From NCBI GenBank assembly GCA_018822665.1, contig JAHJJX010000014.1:1-64000 (forward strand): a stretch of DNA of 64,000 nucleotides. The letters run 5' to 3'. The stretch's first letter is position 1. Each line of letters opens with the position of its first letter. The DNA is from a bacterium. Its GTDB lineage: Bacteria > Campylobacterota > Campylobacteria > Campylobacterales > Sulfurimonadaceae. The translations under genes and the position numbers were made by a program. This document shows, piece by piece, positions 36,467 through 45,568 of the stretch. The notes beneath the pieces are model-generated. The model had not been told where the DNA came from. It did no database searches and saw nothing but the letters and a program-made list of their open reading frames with translations.

Positions 36467-37767
36467 TACTTATTTCCTTCATGTATTGTAAACGCACTCA
36501 TATCAAAGTCCGGTTTCATTTTTTTTATTTTCACGTATATTAAAACAGGTGCCGCTACATTGTACTGCAAAATTATCATACTCAGAATAAAACTAAAAGC
36601 AAATATTTCCAAGAGTGCCGGAATAAAAAAGGAGAGGCTCAATCCAATCAGAGCAACAATAAAAAAAATAAATTGGGCATAACTTAACTTTTTATTTATC
36701 ATTTCATTCATAGTTGGAATACTCATATATCCGGAACCATTTAAATGAAACCAAACTAAGAATGGAATTATTTTATAGAGCATGCCAATCATGATAGAAA
36801 AAATAAAACCTCCTCCTATAAAAAGAGCAACGAGAACCGTATAATTATTACCAAAATATTCATCTGCTACCCACATAATTGTGCCCATAGCTAAGAACAC
36901 GCTCGAGCTTCTCCAGTACCAAACAGTCACATCGCTGATAGGACGGCGGCGTGCATCGAGTTTTTTCCATACGGTTGTTGCAAAGGCCAAAAAAAAGAGT
37001 GCTACCCACAGTTTTGCTATGACTGCAAATGCATCATAAAAAATATTGGATACAAGCCATAAAAGAAGCCCAAAAACAATAAGCCACATCACTTTTTGCT
37101 TACAGAACTGCTTAAATCTGGGTGCCACATAAAACATAGGCAATACTTGAAAAGAAACACCTATTATCAGAATCCCTGCAAATCCAAATATACCCCAAAC
37201 ACTATGAATGTTTGAGATTATGAGATGAAACTCTGAAATATCTTTAGCAATATGCGAGTACAGTAAAACAAGCCCCATAAGAAGAACAAAAAATGCAAAA
37301 ATTAAGCTTGTTGCCATAGCTTTAACGGTAGGAGTAAAATTCTTTACTTTCATTATTCCATAAGCAATGGCGATTATCATCATTAAAAAGCCACATCCCA
37401 ACCCCACAAATGCAAATGTAGTCAAAAGCGTGTTTCCCGTATACAAGCCCGACAATAAACATAAAGTTCCAAATACCAAAAGAAAATGTGAAATTTTTGC
37501 CACCAGCTCCACTTTTGGTATTTTCGCACCCGCCAATACAGGAAGCATTTGAGTTAAAGCGCCAAGCATCACAAAGGAAAAGAATCCTATTGTTATTGCG
37601 TGCGCAATGAGTATTGATTCTATGGAAAATCTACTTTGCAGCGAATTCACATCCGTAAATAAAATCAAAATTCCCGCAATAAGCCCAAAAACAGGAGCCG
37701 TTAAGAAAAATCTTAGCGGTGCCGATATGGGTGGAGCTTGGTCAATTGAAAGTCCATTAAAGTCCAC
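36466..37767 (-). CDS. polytopic membrane protein, heme-copper-oxidase or NnrS-like
   Basis: This 433-residue protein has about 12 membrane helices. Conserved-looking His residues within helices (HAITIGFFSFVMLGALTQMLP, HSVWGIFGFAGIL, FLVWFHLNGSG) recall cytochrome oxidase subunit I-like and NnrS-like families that bind heme, but I cannot show that all ligands are present. It precedes aroK with a one-base overlap. Function is unknown; a role linked to nitric oxide or heme is only an idea. Confidence 0.6.
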   Translation of the reverse strand: MDFNGLSIDQAPPISAPLRFFLTAPVFGLIAGILILFTDVNSLQSRFSIESILIAHAITIGFFSFVMLGALTQMLPVLAGAKIPKVELVAKISHFLLVFGTLCLLSGLYTGNTLLTTFAFVGLGCGFLMMIIAIAYGIMKVKNFTPTVKAMATSLIFAFFVLLMGLVLLYSHIAKDISEFHLIISNIHSVWGIFGFAGILIIGVSFQVLPMFYVAPRFKQFCKQKVMWLIVFGLLLWLVSNIFYDAFAVIAKLWVALFFLAFATTVWKKLDARRRPISDVTVWYWRSSSVFLAMGTIMWVADEYFGNNYTVLVALFIGGGFIFSIMIGMLYKIIPFLVWFHLNGSGYMSIPTMNEMINKKLSYAQFIFFIVALIGLSLSFFIPALLEIFAFSFILSMIILQYNVAAPVLIYVKIKKMKPDFDMSAFTIHEGNK

Positions 37768-37781
37768 ATGCCACCCCCGCG

Positions 37782-38222
37782 CTATTCAACAATCATAGAC
37801 TCCATCATCTCAACAATTCTAGATGATTCTGCACTTAAGTGTTGCTGTGCCATCGTATAAAGCATCTGCTCTTCTTTCATATTGTGCTGTTGAAGCAAAA
37901 TCATTAATGTTTCGCTCAGTCCAAAAAATTTATCTTTATTTTGTGTCTCAAGTGCTTCACCCATCTGCTTCATTAACGATCTCATTTGCGTATGCTCATG
38001 TCGCATCATCGCCGTTGGTCCCTGAGTCATTCCTGTTTTTGTTTCAAATTCTAAAAACATAACTCTTTCTTCCATTTGAAAGTGTCTCTCTGTTTCACCT
38101 GCAAATTTCAGATAATCCTCTTTTGCACTTTCAAGTGATGAAGTTGCCAAATTTTCCATGCTCGCAAAAAGTTCATCGCATCTATGATGATCATTCGTTA
38201 AATATTCTTTTATCGTACTCAT
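37782..38222 (-). CDS. hemerythrin HHE-domain protein
   Basis: ATG 38222 is used because AAAGGT lies just before it. The 146-residue four-helix protein has His/Glu residues spaced as in HHE cation-binding domains: DHHRCDELF, ETERHFQMEERVMFLEFE, MRHEHTQM and LLQQHNMKEEQMLY. It should bind a di-iron centre and sense or handle oxygen or nitric oxide. A minus-strand -10 box (38251-38256) lies upstream, divergent from ctpA. Confidence 0.88.
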   Translation of the reverse strand: MSTIKEYLTNDHHRCDELFASMENLATSSLESAKEDYLKFAGETERHFQMEERVMFLEFETKTGMTQGPTAMMRHEHTQMRSLMKQMGEALETQNKDKFFGLSETLMILLQQHNMKEEQMLYTMAQQHLSAESSRIVEMMESMIVE

Positions 38223-38295
38223 AATTTTTACCTTTAAAAATAATATCCGCATTATATTTAAATAATATAAATTTGTTATTTAAACCACTTTTAAC

Positions 38296-38301
38296 TATAA
38301 T
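38296..38301 (+). promoter_or_regulatory. -10 box of ctpA
   Basis: TATAAT lies 32 bases before the ctpA ATG, in the shared divergent region with the hemerythrin gene. Confidence 0.45.
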
Positions 38302-38333
38302 TACCTCTTTAAAAAAAACTCTATGGATTTCCT

Positions 38334-39647
38334 ATGAAAAACAAAAAATTTATTACACTTGGCTTTATCTCTGTGGGGTTTGCAATAACTCTACTTTTTT
38401 CTACTACTCTTTTTGCAAAGACTGAAGAGAAAAAAGAGAGCAAAGAGGCTTCCAGACTCGAATCACTGGCAAAATTCACAAAAGTCATCAGCATTGTAGA
38501 ACAATATAACGTAGATGATGTAACTATTGAAGAGTTAATGGACAAGGCCCTTCAGGGGATGATGAGCAACCTTGACGCCCATTCCAACTATCTCACTCAA
38601 AAAGATTATAAATCACTTAAAGTACAAACAAATGGCGAATTCGGCGGTCTGGGTATTACTGTTGGCGTAAAAGATGGAGCATTAACCGTCATAGCCCCTA
38701 TCGAAGGAACTCCGGCAGATAAAGCCGGGTTAAAATCTGGTGACATCATTTTAAAAATAGATGAAAGGTCAACGCTCAATATGACCATAGATGAAGCCGT
38801 CTCTATTATGAGAGGCAAGGTTGGCGATCCTATCGACTTAACAATAGTCCGTGAAGGAGAACTAAAACCTCTTGAAATAAATATAGTCAGAGCAATTATA
38901 ACTATCCAATCAGTATATGCAAAATCTATTGGTGATAATATATTATATGTAAGGGTTACGAGTTTCGATAAAAAAGTGGTTGAGGACGTATCCAGAGAGA
39001 TAAAAAAGAAAAACGGTACGGCAAAAGGAATAGTGCTTGATTTAAGAAACAATCCGGGGGGATTACTTGACCAAGCGGTTGGACTCATCGACCTTTTTGT
39101 AGATAAAGGGGATATAGTTTCTCAAAAAGGACGTCAAGAAGCGGAGAACAAAACTTATACGGCATCCAAAAACAATACCATCACGAAAGTTCCTTTAGTT
39201 GTTCTTATTAACGGAGGAAGCGCCAGCGCATCAGAAATAGTAAGCGGTTCCCTGCAAGATCACAAAAGAGCAGTTATTGTCGGTGAAAATACTTTTGGAA
39301 AAGGCAGTGTGCAGATTGTACTTCCTATCACAGAATTTGAGGCTATCAAACTTACCATTGCCAGATACTACCTGCCAAGCGGAAGAACAATTCAGGCAGT
39401 AGGTGTTAAACCTGATATAGAAGTTCTTCCAGGAGAGGTAAAAACTAAGAAAAATGATTTTTCTATCAAAGAAGCCGACTTAAAAAAACACCTCGAAGAA
39501 GAATTAATAAAAGTTGATGGAGAAGTTGAAAATAAAGAAAATAAAAAAGATGAAAAAGATATAATCACGCCAGAACAAATGAACAAAGACATACAACTAA
39601 AAGAAGCTGTTGATATCATCAAAGCTTTAATAATCATGAAAGGATAA
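38334..39647 (+). CDS. ctpA: carboxy-terminal processing peptidase (S41)
   Basis: A periplasmic serine protease. After an N-terminal membrane or signal segment (about 7-24) come a PDZ domain (about 95-185, [34 protein letters not shown]) and the S41 protease domain. The Ser-Lys dyad is in [13 protein letters not shown] and TFGKGSVQ. A charged linker of KE-rich sequence precedes the C-terminus. The 437-residue length is typical. purC starts 7 bases after its stop, so the two may be co-transcribed. Confidence 0.95.
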   Translation: MKNKKFITLGFISVGFAITLLFSTTLFAKTEEKKESKEASRLESLAKFTKVISIVEQYNVDDVTIEELMDKALQGMMSNLDAHSNYLTQKDYKSLKVQTNGEFGGLGITVGVKDGALTVIAPIEGTPADKAGLKSGDIILKIDERSTLNMTIDEAVSIMRGKVGDPIDLTIVREGELKPLEINIVRAIITIQSVYAKSIGDNILYVRVTSFDKKVVEDVSREIKKKNGTAKGIVLDLRNNPGGLLDQAVGLIDLFVDKGDIVSQKGRQEAENKTYTASKNNTITKVPLVVLINGGSASASEIVSGSLQDHKRAVIVGENTFGKGSVQIVLPITEFEAIKLTIARYYLPSGRTIQAVGVKPDIEVLPGEVKTKKNDFSIKEADLKKHLEEELIKVDGEVENKENKKDEKDIITPEQMNKDIQLKEAVDIIKALIIMKG

Positions 39648-39654
39648 GGTCGAC

Positions 39655-40368
39655 ATGCAAAAAAGAGAGTTATTGTACGAAGGAAAAGCTAAAAAGCTTT
39701 TCTCAACAGATGATGAAAATCTAGTTATTTCAGAGTTTAAAGATGATTTGACAGCTTTCAACGGGGAAAAAAAATCTAGTGAAGCCGGAAAAGGTGCACT
39801 CAACAATAAGATATCAACGGAGCTGTTTAAGCTTTTAGAAAAAAATGGCATACAAACACACTTCATTGAGATGTTAGATGACAACCACATGCTACATACA
39901 AAAGTAGATGTAATTTTAATTGAAGTTATCGTTCGCAACATTGCAACAGGAAGCCTTACTCGTAACCTTGGCATAAAAGACGGCACTGTTCTTCCATTTA
40001 CTTTAGTTGAGTTCGACTTTAAAAACGATGCACTCGGTGATCCAAAACTCAATGATCAGCATGCTTTAATCCTTGGATTAGTTGATTATCAGGATGAGTT
40101 AGACAAACTTCGCCGCATGGCTAGACAAGTTAACGATATTCTTAAACCATATTTTGCAAACAAAGGGCTCAATCTTGTAGATTTTAAACTTGAATTTGGA
40201 AAAGACAAAAGTGGAAATATCATTTTAATCGATGAAATCAGTCCCGATAATTGCCGTTTTTGGGATATGGAAAGTGGAGAAAAAATGGATAAAGATAGAT
40301 TTCGTCAAGGCCTTGGCGGCTTAAAAATGGCGTATGAACAAGTATTAAATAGAATTTTAGGAAAATAA
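39655..40368 (+). CDS. purC: SAICAR synthetase
   Basis: Purine synthesis: joins aspartate to CAIR. The N-terminal [13 protein letters not shown], the conserved [19 protein letters not shown] and [12 protein letters not shown] motifs and the 237-residue length identify it. It is followed at short distance by purS and purQ, making a purine operon. Confidence 0.97.
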   Translation: MQKRELLYEGKAKKLFSTDDENLVISEFKDDLTAFNGEKKSSEAGKGALNNKISTELFKLLEKNGIQTHFIEMLDDNHMLHTKVDVILIEVIVRNIATGSLTRNLGIKDGTVLPFTLVEFDFKNDALGDPKLNDQHALILGLVDYQDELDKLRRMARQVNDILKPYFANKGLNLVDFKLEFGKDKSGNIILIDEISPDNCRFWDMESGEKMDKDRFRQGLGGLKMAYEQVLNRILGK

Positions 40369-40371
40369 TAT

Positions 40372-40614
40372 ATGAAAGCAATTGTAAACGTATCTTTGAA
40401 AGCCGGCGTTTTAGACTCTCAAGGAAAAGCGGTAAAACATGCTCTGGATTCTCTGCATTTTGAGGGTATCAGTGATGTTCGTGTCGGTAAACAGATAATT
40501 TTAAAGCTCAATGAAACAGATGCGGACAAAGCGATGTCTGATGTTACAAAAATGTGTGAAGACCTTCTTGCAAACACCGTCATTGAAGAGTATGAAATTG
40601 AGATTATTGCATGA
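40372..40614 (+). CDS. purS: FGAM synthase subunit PurS
   Basis: An 80-residue small subunit of the three-part formylglycinamidine ribonucleotide synthase, which bridges PurQ and PurL. The stretches VSLKAGVLDSQGKAVKHALDSL and VRVGKQIILKL are typical. It sits 3 bases after purC and overlaps purQ by four bases. purL is not in the window. Confidence 0.96.
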   Translation: MKAIVNVSLKAGVLDSQGKAVKHALDSLHFEGISDVRVGKQIILKLNETDADKAMSDVTKMCEDLLANTVIEEYEIEIIA

Positions 40615-41285
40615 AAGTAACAATCTTACAGTTTCCAGGAACAAACTGCGAGTATGATACACAGCACGCTTTTGAAGCTCTAGGAGCAAAGACAGAAATT
40701 GTATGGCATAAATCTGAAACTATCCCAAGCGATACAAGCCTGCTTGTTGTTGCCGGTGGCTTTAGCTACGGAGACTATCTTAGAAGCGGTGCAATAGCAA
40801 AATTTAGCCCTGTGATGAAAGCGGTGGCTGAGTATGCCAAAAATGGCGGGAAAGTTTTGGGTATATGTAATGGTTTTCAAGTGCTTACAGAAGCCGGACT
40901 GCTTCCTGGGGCGCTCAAAAGAAATGAGCACTTGCATTTTCTCTCAAAACATCATCATTTAAAAGTTGTAAATAACGATAACGTATTCTTAAAAAAACTC
41001 AACAAAAATGATATCGTTAATATTCCCATAGCCCATCATGATGGAAATTACTACATCAATGAACAAGGCTTGAAAGAACTTTATGAAAACAAGCAGATTC
41101 TTTTAAAGTATAGCGATAAAACAGGCGCAGATAAAAATCCAAACGGAAGCGTTGATTCTATTGCCGGGATTTGCAATAAAGAAAAAAATGTATTCGGACT
41201 TATGCCGCATCCTGAAAGAGCAATGGAACTTCTCTTGGGTTCTGATGATGGAATAAAAATGCTAGAAGGATTTTTATCAGCGTGA
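40611..41285 (+). CDS. purQ: FGAM synthase glutaminase subunit PurQ
   Basis: A class I glutamine amidotransferase delivering ammonia to PurL. The nucleophile is in GKVLGICNGFQVL, and the His/Glu of the triad are in LMPHPERAME. QFPGTNCEYDTQHAFEALGA marks the N-terminus. The 224-residue length is normal. Its TGA overlaps the GTG start of the next gene. Confidence 0.97.
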   Translation: MKVTILQFPGTNCEYDTQHAFEALGAKTEIVWHKSETIPSDTSLLVVAGGFSYGDYLRSGAIAKFSPVMKAVAEYAKNGGKVLGICNGFQVLTEAGLLPGALKRNEHLHFLSKHHHLKVVNNDNVFLKKLNKNDIVNIPIAHHDGNYYINEQGLKELYENKQILLKYSDKTGADKNPNGSVDSIAGICNKEKNVFGLMPHPERAMELLLGSDDGIKMLEGFLSA

Positions 41286-42394
41286 GAGGTTTACTCTTTT
41301 TAATTTTTCTTTTTTTTACATCTCTGCCGGCAAATGAAGGAAGCGATTATGTTAACAATGATGCAAATCAAGGCAGTTTGGATGCATCTACGCAAAAAGT
41401 TTTATATATCAGCTACGCAGAGGTGCCAAAAAGAGTTTTAAAGGGTGAAATCTTTTCACTCACCATAAAAACACTTTCGACTATTAAAAACTTTACAGAT
41501 ATCGAGTATAAATTATCAGGACACAAAGGTTTGGAAATTTTAAACCCCGTTCCTTATAGGGAAGAAAAATCAAAATATTATTATGATACTTTTTATTTTT
41601 TAGCCACAAGAAGTGAAGCAAAACTTCCTGATTTCACAGCATATCTCGTCAATGACCAAGAAATTGACTACAAAGAAACAACACTTCTTGGTACTGAATT
41701 GAATGTAATTACCTTAAATCCAAAAAAAGATTTTTCTAAAATTATTGCAAATTCATTCAAACTTATTGAATACAAAACTACTCATTACGATAACAAACAT
41801 AATATTGTCATCTTTGTAGCAGAAGCTGAAAATTGTGACATAAAATCTTTAAAACTCAATAATGTATACAAACAGGGGATAGAATCACTCACAGATTCTA
41901 TATTTAACTCCAAAATCACTTATTATGCTGTTATAAATAAAGAAATAGAAAATTTTTCATTTTCATACTTTAATCTTAAAACAAACAGCTTTTCACTCAT
42001 TAACATTCCGATTATTGTTGATGATGACAGCGTAAGCACCCAAAGTGATTTAAAACCAATAGACCAGTCCAAAGAAAGATTAAAAATGAGCATAGCCGCA
42101 ATAATTGCCATTATCGCTTTTGTTTTTGTTCTTTGGAGAAAAAAATATCTCTATTTGATATTTATTTTATTTCCTTTAGCATATATCATTCATTTATCTA
42201 TTCCATCAAAAGATGTTTGTATTAAACAAGGCTCTAAAATATATCTGCTTCCTGTTCAAAACGGAACTATATTTGAGACGGCACAAACACAGCTGTCTCT
42301 CAAAAAAGAGGGCGATACGAAAGGGTTTATTAAAGTTAAACTCAAAAATGACAAAATAGGCTGGATAAGAAATGAAGATCTTTGCTCGCATTAG
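41282..42394 (+). CDS. membrane protein with BatD-like and SH3-like parts
   Basis: The start is GTG 41282 (GTGA overlap with purQ). A signal peptide (to about residue 17) is followed by a beta-rich extracytoplasmic part (about 30-255), which recalls BatD/oxygen-tolerance proteins (SYAEVPKRVLKGEIFSLTIKTLS). Two membrane helices follow (about 268-285 and 290-307), then a bacterial SH3-like domain (KIYLLPVQNGTIFETAQ...GFIKVKLKNDKIGWIRNEDLC). No partner Bat genes are here. It overlaps plsC by 23 bases. Confidence 0.68.
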   Translation: MRGLLFLIFLFFTSLPANEGSDYVNNDANQGSLDASTQKVLYISYAEVPKRVLKGEIFSLTIKTLSTIKNFTDIEYKLSGHKGLEILNPVPYREEKSKYYYDTFYFLATRSEAKLPDFTAYLVNDQEIDYKETTLLGTELNVITLNPKKDFSKIIANSFKLIEYKTTHYDNKHNIVIFVAEAENCDIKSLKLNNVYKQGIESLTDSIFNSKITYYAVINKEIENFSFSYFNLKTNSFSLINIPIIVDDDSVSTQSDLKPIDQSKERLKMSIAAIIAIIAFVFVLWRKKYLYLIFILFPLAYIIHLSIPSKDVCIKQGSKIYLLPVQNGTIFETAQTQLSLKKEGDTKGFIKVKLKNDKIGWIRNEDLCSH

Positions 42395-43070
42395 TTGGTT
42401 GTTCGCAACTATAATCATTTTCGCTTCTTTGGCATTTATGATAATAATCTATTATTTTGTGCCCAAGCCGTATGCTCCAAAAATTTCAGCATGGATTATA
42501 CGCCTCACTACTTTTTATACGGTTGATATCCAAGGAAAAGAAGATCCGCAGGCGCAGATGTTTTTACTCAATCATCAAAGTGATTTAGACATAGGAATAA
42601 TGGAAACCATCTCTACAAGAGATTTAGCCTGGGTTGCAAAAAAAGAGCTCTTTGATATACCTTTTTTTGGTTTGGCTCTCAAACTTCCAAAAGATATAGC
42701 AGTTGAGAGAGAAAGTAAAACATCTCTTATAAAACTTTTAAAAGATGCAAAAGACAGAATAGATAAAAATAGGGTTATTACCATGTTTCCGGAGGGAACC
42801 CGTTCCACCAAAGGAAGGATGCTCCCTTTTAAATCCGGAGCCAAAATGGTGGCAGACAAATATAAACTTTGCGTTCAGCCTATAGTGTTTATACAAACAT
42901 CAAAATACTACAATGTAAAAGAGTTCTATTATAAACCGGGCTCTATAAAAGTTCTATTTCTTGAGTCTTTTATTGCCGATAAAAAAGACCCGAATTGGTT
43001 GGATGACTTAAGAGTAAAAATGCAAAAGGTGTATGATGATGAGCTGGCAAACAATCCTCGCCATAGGTAG
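42372..43070 (+). CDS. plsC: 1-acyl-glycerol-3-phosphate acyltransferase
   Basis: Adds the second acyl chain in phosphatidic acid synthesis. An N-terminal membrane helix (about 9-29) is followed by the acyltransferase motifs NHQSDLD (HxxxxD, about residues 68-74) and FPEGTRS. The 232-residue length is normal. Its start lies inside the upstream gene and its end overlaps crcB by 38 bases. Confidence 0.94.
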   Translation: MKIFARISWLFATIIIFASLAFMIIIYYFVPKPYAPKISAWIIRLTTFYTVDIQGKEDPQAQMFLLNHQSDLDIGIMETISTRDLAWVAKKELFDIPFFGLALKLPKDIAVERESKTSLIKLLKDAKDRIDKNRVITMFPEGTRSTKGRMLPFKSGAKMVADKYKLCVQPIVFIQTSKYYNVKEFYYKPGSIKVLFLESFIADKKDPNWLDDLRVKMQKVYDDELANNPRHR

Positions 43071-43428
43071 CGGAGGCTTTATAGGAGCCGTTTTAAGAGC
43101 TTATTTCAACGGCTTAATCTCCCATAAACTGCCTCATGATTTACCTTACGGAACACTTGGCGTAAATCTCGTTGGAAGTTTTCTCATGGGAATTCTCATT
43201 GCATATTTCATGTACACGAGCGTGTTTTCGCTTCATGTAAAATCATTTTTATCAACGGGCATTTTAGGCGCACTTACAACGTACTCAACATTTGCGATTG
43301 AGAGTTTTTTTCTACTCCAAGGCGGTCATATTTTTTTAGCACTCGCCAATATTTCACTCAATGCACTCGGAACTGTTTTTATGGCCGGAGGCGGATTTTA
43401 TTTAACGAAATACTTTTTAGATAATTAA
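43033..43428 (+). CDS. crcB: fluoride channel (CrcB/Fluc)
   Basis: A small dual-topology membrane channel that expels fluoride. The sequence has four helices with GGFIGAVLRAYFNG, the GTLGVNLVGSFLMG pore motif and TGILGALTTYSTFAIES, all diagnostic. Three ATG codons in a row (43033, 43036, 43039) are possible starts; AAAAGG at 43024 favours the second or third. No fluoride riboswitch can precede it, since it starts inside plsC. Confidence 0.95.
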   Translation: MMMSWQTILAIGSGGFIGAVLRAYFNGLISHKLPHDLPYGTLGVNLVGSFLMGILIAYFMYTSVFSLHVKSFLSTGILGALTTYSTFAIESFFLLQGGHIFLALANISLNALGTVFMAGGGFYLTKYFLDN

Positions 43429-43994
43429 ATAGTTATTATCTCATCCGCGCACCAGTGCGCAAGCTCTGCATCGTGGGTGATAAGCATCATCCCCATATTT
43501 TCTAAATTTCCTATAAGCATACGCATCACTTCCAACTGTATGACATTATCCAAGGCCGATGTGGGCTCATCCAAGAGTAACAAAGAGGGTTTCATCAGCA
43601 GAGCTCGAAGTATGGAAGCTCTTTGAAGTTGTCCGCCGGAGAGTTCATGTGGAAGTTTTAAAAGCAGTTCATACTCTAAATTGAGATTTGTTAAATAATC
43701 TTCCAACCCATCCAAACCTGCCACATCCTTTATCTGATTTAAAAGGGAATAGCTTGGATGAAAAGAGCTGTAAGGGTCTTGAAACACCTCTGCTACATTT
43801 AAGCTTTTAATTTCACCGGAAAAAGGTTTTAGATTTTTTAATATTAATTCAAAAAGAGTACTTTTCCCTGCCCCACTCGCTCCAACGATAGCTTTAATTT
43901 CACCTTTTTTTAGAGTTAGAGAAAAATCATCAAACAACAAAAAATCTTTTTTATATCCGAATGACATATTCTTTATCTCTAAAATATTACTCAA
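43425..43994 (-). CDS. short ABC transporter ATP-binding protein
   Basis: A 189-residue ATPase with Walker A GASGAGKST, signature LSGGQLQRASILRALLM and Walker B LLLLDEPTSALD. Q-loop AEVFQDPYSSFHPSYSL resembles dipeptide/nickel (DppF/NikE) transporters. It is shorter than those (about 250-270) since it lacks the C-terminal oligopeptide domain. No permease gene is adjacent. It overlaps crcB by four bases, tail to tail, and follows the dut gene after 3 bases. Confidence 0.88.
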   Translation of the reverse strand: MSNILEIKNMSFGYKKDFLLFDDFSLTLKKGEIKAIVGASGAGKSTLFELILKNLKPFSGEIKSLNVAEVFQDPYSSFHPSYSLLNQIKDVAGLDGLEDYLTNLNLEYELLLKLPHELSGGQLQRASILRALLMKPSLLLLDEPTSALDNVIQLEVMRMLIGNLENMGMMLITHDAELAHWCADEIITI

Positions 43995-43997
43995 TTC

Positions 43998-44693
43998 TCA
44001 GCTCTTTTTCAATGCCAAATATTTTTTTGTCAGATGTTTGTAAAGCACTTCAGGTTTGATGTCTCCATCCTCCTCCCAAAGTCTTTTCATCACAACATTG
44101 TCTTCCTCGCTGTTCCATACTTTTATATATGTATTATCTTTGTATCCATTATCTTGACGGAACTGATTTAAGATATTTTTACCAACATAGAGCCTATACA
44201 GCGTATTTAAATCCAAACCGCTCATAAGAACTAATTCAAAGAAATCCTGTATCAGCTCTTCTAGCTCCAAAGATTTTCTTTTTAATACAACAAGCATGAT
44301 ATCTTCAACTTTTTTTAAAATCTCACTTTGTGGACCAAAAGATTTATTCTCAATTTCTACATCATTAAAACTCGACATAGAGGAGATGTTGATTGCTAAG
44401 TCTTCAATATTTCCTCTCATATTTTTCGCATAATTTTCAATAGCCAAACTCATAATAAAGTGCCAAACATCCACCACTTCTATCTGTAAATTTTCCCAGT
44501 CCGGTTCGCTATTAATATTTTTCCAATGTTTCCATGAAAAACTGTCTATTATCTCCGCGCACTCCATATAAATACATCTTTTCCAGTTTATAGTTTTTCC
44601 GTTTTTTGTAACACCGTTTACCCATACATCCCCATTGGTTGCATCATTTAACTGTGATTGAAGTTGTAGCATCAATAATATCTTATCCATCAA
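43998..44693 (-). CDS. dut: dimeric dUTPase (MazG-like)
   Basis: Hydrolyses dUTP to dUMP and keeps uracil out of DNA. This is the all-helical dimeric type typical of Campylobacter and Helicobacter relatives. Magnesium-binding motifs are visible in YMECAEIIDSFSWKHWK and IEVVDVWHFIMS, and the C-terminus has YRLYVGKNILNQFRQDNGYK. Length 231 residues fits the family. Confidence 0.93.
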   Translation of the reverse strand: MMDKILLMLQLQSQLNDATNGDVWVNGVTKNGKTINWKRCIYMECAEIIDSFSWKHWKNINSEPDWENLQIEVVDVWHFIMSLAIENYAKNMRGNIEDLAINISSMSSFNDVEIENKSFGPQSEILKKVEDIMLVVLKRKSLELEELIQDFFELVLMSGLDLNTLYRLYVGKNILNQFRQDNGYKDNTYIKVWNSEEDNVVMKRLWEEDGDIKPEVLYKHLTKKYLALKKS

Positions 44694-44767
44694 GTTCTCT
44701 TTATAAAAATTTATTTGGCTATTTTACCGAATATGCTAGAATACCCTACTTAAAACAAAGAGTAATT

Positions 44768-44941
44768 ATGAAAAGAATCAATTGCAGAAGATGTGAATAC
44801 TACTTTGTGACGTGGGAAGCAGGAAAACCTCACGGATGCAGAGCTTACGGATTTAAATCGCCCCAGATACCTTCTCTCGTTGTGTTTCAAAGCAGCCAAA
44901 TGGACTGTTCACTCTTTAAAGAGAAGAATCTTCAAAAATAA
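44768..44941 (+). CDS. small Cys-rich protein, likely zinc-binding (57 aa)
   Basis: ATG 44768 gives MKRINCRRCEYYFVTWEAGKPHGCRAYGFKS...DCSLF; the frame is open further upstream but only this start gives the familiar protein. Four Cys (CRRC, C, C) probably bind zinc. Similar short proteins occur widely in proteobacteria and are sometimes mislabelled as uracil-DNA glycosylase. Function is unknown. It overlaps the convergent gene by 26 bases. Confidence 0.75.
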   Translation: MKRINCRRCEYYFVTWEAGKPHGCRAYGFKSPQIPSLVVFQSSQMDCSLFKEKNLQK

Positions 44942-45341
44942 TTTTTTTCCCAAATCCCAATCTATTATCTGTCATTTTAAAGTAATTTACCTTAATCTGC
45001 CACAGTTTCGACCTTAGAACAAGGGCATAAGGAAACCGTTTAAAGTAGGATTTTTCCAGTTTTGCATCTTCTAACAGAGAGAAAGTTCCTCTAAACTGCA
45101 CCCCTTGAATTTTTCCGACTGTCTCTGTTTCAAGAACAACGCTTCCCGCTACAATCGAATTTTTCATAATATGTCGAATATGCAAAGTTTCTTCACTGCT
45201 TGCCACAACAAAAGAGAGTTTATCCTTCGCAAACATATAAAATAAATTGCACACGCTCAGCTCACCGTTATGCGAAGTTGCCAAGCTCATGACATGATGC
45301 TCTCGTAAAAAAAGATTTATTTTTTCTAGTTCTTTGCTCAT
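44916..45341 (-). CDS. flavin-binding split-barrel protein (YhbP/PNPOx-like)
   Basis: A 141-residue cytoplasmic protein with the start LREHHVMSLATSHNGELSVCNLFYMF, the core VVASSEETLHIRHIMKN and GVQFRGTF, all typical of the pyridoxamine-5-phosphate oxidase-like split barrel (YhbP subgroup). It is likely to bind FMN or heme; the substrate is unknown. Its ATG overlaps the stop of the small gene upstream by four bases. Confidence 0.82.
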   Translation of the reverse strand: MSKELEKINLFLREHHVMSLATSHNGELSVCNLFYMFAKDKLSFVVASSEETLHIRHIMKNSIVAGSVVLETETVGKIQGVQFRGTFSLLEDAKLEKSYFKRFPYALVLRSKLWQIKVNYFKMTDNRLGFGKKIIFEDSSL

Positions 45342-45568
45342 ACAGACAGTTTAAACAGATAACTCTCTAGACCTACGGCATCTGTAATTTCTCTTTTTTC
45401 AAGCATCATCAGCGCTAATTCATCTTCTCTAAAAATTTCATAAATATCCGCCGGACTATACATATTGTAATAGCTTTTCATAAAATCTAGAAGTATTATA
45501 AAATTATCATCTTTATTATGTCTATGCTCTTTATACTCTTTAAATTCATTCCAATTAATACTTAGCAC
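45338..45568 (-). CDS. small hypothetical protein (76 aa)
   Basis: The start is GTG 45568, with GGGAAG 7 bases upstream, overlapping the end of the PLP-enzyme gene by 7 bases. The product is acidic, helical and soluble (YSPADIYEIFREDELALMMLEKREITDA). I do not recognise a family. Overlaps on both sides support it being a real gene of this operon. Confidence 0.65.
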   Translation of the reverse strand: MLSINWNEFKEYKEHRHNKDDNFIILLDFMKSYYNMYSPADIYEIFREDELALMMLEKREITDAVGLESYLFKLSV